From the NCBI RefSeq assembly GCF_016458275.1, contig NZ_JAEMHM010000010.1:124001-188000 (forward strand): a stretch of 64,000 nt of DNA, given 5' to 3'. The translations under genes and the position numbers were made by a program. Shown here one piece after another: positions 62,431 through 64,000 of this stretch; the first letter of the stretch is position 1, and the number at the start of each line of letters is the position of its first letter. The notes beneath the pieces are model-generated. The model was not told where the DNA came from and did no database searches. It saw nothing but the letters and a program-made list of their open reading frames with translations. This DNA is from Geomesophilobacter sediminis. Its GTDB lineage: Bacteria > Desulfobacterota > Desulfuromonadia > Geobacterales > Geobacteraceae.

Positions 62431-62467
62431 AAAGGGGCGAAGAACCCATGGTTCTTCGCCCCTTTTG
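62431..62467 (-). terminator. Terminator of fabH
   Basis: A 17-bp perfect stem (AAAAGGGGCGAAGAACC at 62431-62447, complement at 62451-62467) with a 3-nt loop, 47 bp after the fabH stop and followed by Ts on the minus strand. Confidence 0.95.
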
Positions 62468-62514
62468 CATTACTGACAGTGATTCACTGGCAACTGATCG
62501 CCAGCCCCTTTTTT

Positions 62515-63498
62515 TTAAAACTGGATCAGCGCGCCGCCCCAGGAGAGGCCGCCGCCGAAGCCCATGAGGAGCACCAGCTGGCCGTCTTTGATCTTGCCGT
62601 TGCGACGGTTCTCGTCGAGAGCCAGGCCGACCGAAGCCGCGGCGGTGTTGCCGTAGCGGTCCAGGTTGAGCAGGAACTTCTCCTTGGGGATCCCGGTCTT
62701 CTTGGAGATGAAGTCGATGATCCGGACGTTCGCCTGGTGCGGGATGATGTGGTCGATCTGGTCCAGGGTCACCTTCCCCTTGGTGGAGAGGTCCTCGATG
62801 ATGCTCGGGATCACGTTGGTCGCGAAGGAGAAAACGCTCTTGCCGGCCATCTTGAAGGTGTTCTCCTTCTTGGCGATGGTTTCGGCGGTCACCGGGCAGC
62901 GCGAACCGGAAGAGGGGACCTGGATCAGCTCCCACCCCTTGCCGTCGCTCTTCATCACGGTCTGCAGGATGCCGCGGCCGCTTTCGGTCGCCCCGAAGAT
63001 CACCGCGCCCGCGCCATCGCCGAACAGGGGAGCCGTCCCCTTGTCGTCAAAGTCGAGCACCTTGGAATAGGTGTCGGCGCCGATCAGCAGAACCCGGCGG
63101 TATTTGCCGGAACGGATCAGGTTGTCGCAGAGTTCCAGACCGTAGATGAAGCTGGAGCAGACGGCGTTCATGTCGAAAGCAAAGGCGTTCTCCGCCCCGA
63201 TGTTCTTCTGGACCATGCACGCGGTAGCCGGAAGGATCATGTCCGGGGTCGACGTGGCTACGATGAGGCAGTCGATCTCCGCCGGGCTCATCTTCGCACT
63301 TTCCAGCGCCAGCAGCGCCGCCTGGGTGGCGAGATCCGAGGTGGACTGTTCCGGCTCGGCGAAGCGACGCTCCTTGATGCCAGTACGGGAGTGGATCCAG
63401 GAGTCGGCGTCCTCCTCGACCAAGTAATTAAAGAAGGCATTCGGGACCACTTTCGCCGGTACGAAACCGCCGGTTCCCAAGATTTCAGCATGCAGCAT
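62515..63498 (-). CDS. fabH: 3-oxoacyl-ACP synthase III (FabH)
   Basis: A 327-residue ketoacyl-ACP synthase III. The catalytic triad is complete: Cys114 in 'DMNAVCSSFIYGLE', His in 'HIIPHQANVRI' and Asn in 'LDRYGNTAAAS'; the glycine-rich end 'LLMGFGGGLSWGGALIQF' is typical. It condenses acetyl-CoA or another acyl-CoA with malonyl-ACP to start fatty acid synthesis. The gene stands alone, not in a fab operon, so it may be an extra copy that starts branched-chain or specialised lipids. I start at ATG 63498 (AAGGAG upstream) rather than at the TTG two codons earlier. Confidence 0.93.
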   Translation of the reverse strand: MLHAEILGTGGFVPAKVVPNAFFNYLVEEDADSWIHSRTGIKERRFAEPEQSTSDLATQAALLALESAKMSPAEIDCLIVATSTPDMILPATACMVQKNIGAENAFAFDMNAVCSSFIYGLELCDNLIRSGKYRRVLLIGADTYSKVLDFDDKGTAPLFGDGAGAVIFGATESGRGILQTVMKSDGKGWELIQVPSSGSRCPVTAETIAKKENTFKMAGKSVFSFATNVIPSIIEDLSTKGKVTLDQIDHIIPHQANVRIIDFISKKTGIPKEKFLLNLDRYGNTAAASVGLALDENRRNGKIKDGQLVLLMGFGGGLSWGGALIQF

Positions 63499-63741
63499 GT
63501 TCAACTCCTTTCCACTGACCTGATGTCACCAAAAGCATTCCGGTGCCGCAGTTCGCGGCCCGACTGATCTTCCAAGAACAGGACTGGCTCTGCAGGAGCT
63601 CGGTCCCCCTCCGGCGTCTCCTGGGACCGCTTCCGAACGGTGGTTCGCGGACCTAGTATATCCGGCGGTTTAGGGGCAAAATCCTGTCACTTATCGCACG
63701 AGATAACGGCGTTTGTCAAAGCAATACTGCAAATCAATACT

Positions 63742-63972
63742 TCAATGCGTATTTACCGTTTCCTTGTCCAGGACGGCGTCGACGATCCCGTAAAGCCAGA
63801 CCACGATGAACCCCGCCAAAAGCCAGCGCGCGGCAGGCGAATCCTGCTGGATCGCCTGCAGGATCTTCTCCGGATCCGGGGCGCTGCTGCGGCCGGCAAG
63901 CATCAGTTTCCCCATGGCCCGGAGCGCCACGAAAAGGGCGCCCAGGATGAAGATGTTGTCCAGCAGGATCAT
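63742..63972 (-). CDS. Small membrane protein, 76 aa
   Basis: A 76-residue protein with two hydrophobic helices: about residues 4-20 ('LDNIFILGALFVALRAMG') and 50-65 ('WLLAGFIVVWLYGIVDAVL'), joined by a short polar loop with 'APDPEKILQAIQQDSP'. I start at ATG 63972; GTG 63987, five codons upstream, is the alternative, and neither has a perfect ribosome-binding site. No family recognised. The 243-bp gap to fabH carries no other gene and includes an AT-rich stretch near 63700-63740. Confidence 0.65.
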   Translation of the reverse strand: MILLDNIFILGALFVALRAMGKLMLAGRSSAPDPEKILQAIQQDSPAARWLLAGFIVVWLYGIVDAVLDKETVNTH

Positions 63973-64000
63973 GATCCCGCCCTTCACCTTACGCCCGAGG

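Overview
The window looks like a chromosomal segment of a high-GC, metal-reducing Desulfuromonadota bacterium of the Geobacter/Geomonas/Citrifermentans type. The evidence is two very large multiheme c-type cytochromes (13 and 23 heme motifs) beside a ResB/ResC cytochrome maturation pair, many two-component and c-di-GMP proteins, bacteriohemerythrin, Tad/Flp pilus genes, Ig/NHL/DUF4082-type giant exported proteins and a selenocysteine gene. No taxonomic search was possible, so this rests on gene content and style.

Layout. 1-12.2 kb (minus strand): two giant secreted cytochromes followed by resB, ccsB/resC, a lipoprotein and a membrane-anchored partial gene; this reads as an electron-transfer unit with its own heme-attachment module. 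12.8-16.9 kb: a CusS/CusR-like two-component pair, a lone receiver protein and a LuxR-type regulator. 17.0-29.2 kb: a Flp pilin gene diverging from the LuxR gene, and a convergent minus-strand Tad operon (TadE-like, RcpC, RcpA, TadG-like, TadZ, TadA, TadB, TadC) ending with a TonB-like proline-rich protein, an Ig-like (Big_1) lipoprotein and an OmpW-like barrel. 29.9-36 kb: small unknown genes, receiver and NarL-type two-component proteins, a two-domain CheW-like protein and a Sel1-repeat protein. 36-41.6 kb: an exported protein, ssb, a 546-bp array of 26 exactly 21-bp tandem units, a 221-aa protein gene downstream of the array, a pseudouridine synthase and a PilZ protein. 42-50.2 kb: two giant exported proteins sharing DUF4082 modules. 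50.8-64 kb: a four-domain sulfur-transfer enzyme, ccdAB, a YajG-like lipoprotein, a GGDEF-EAL protein with a periplasmic CXXCH motif, hemerythrin, an AhpD-like selenoprotein, a MATE transporter, a methyltransferase-like gene, fabH and a small membrane protein.

The two strongest discoveries are these. First, the 21-bp tandem array (38508-39053), with a six-unit 126-bp higher-order period and no indels, lies just upstream of a gene for a helical plus Fn3-like protein; array and gene together are bracketed by two nearly identical 22-23 nt sequences. Second, there is a TGA-interrupted AhpD-like gene (59081-59350) with an exact CxxU-xxx-H motif and a SECIS-like hairpin directly after the TGA; ordinary ORF calling misses it.
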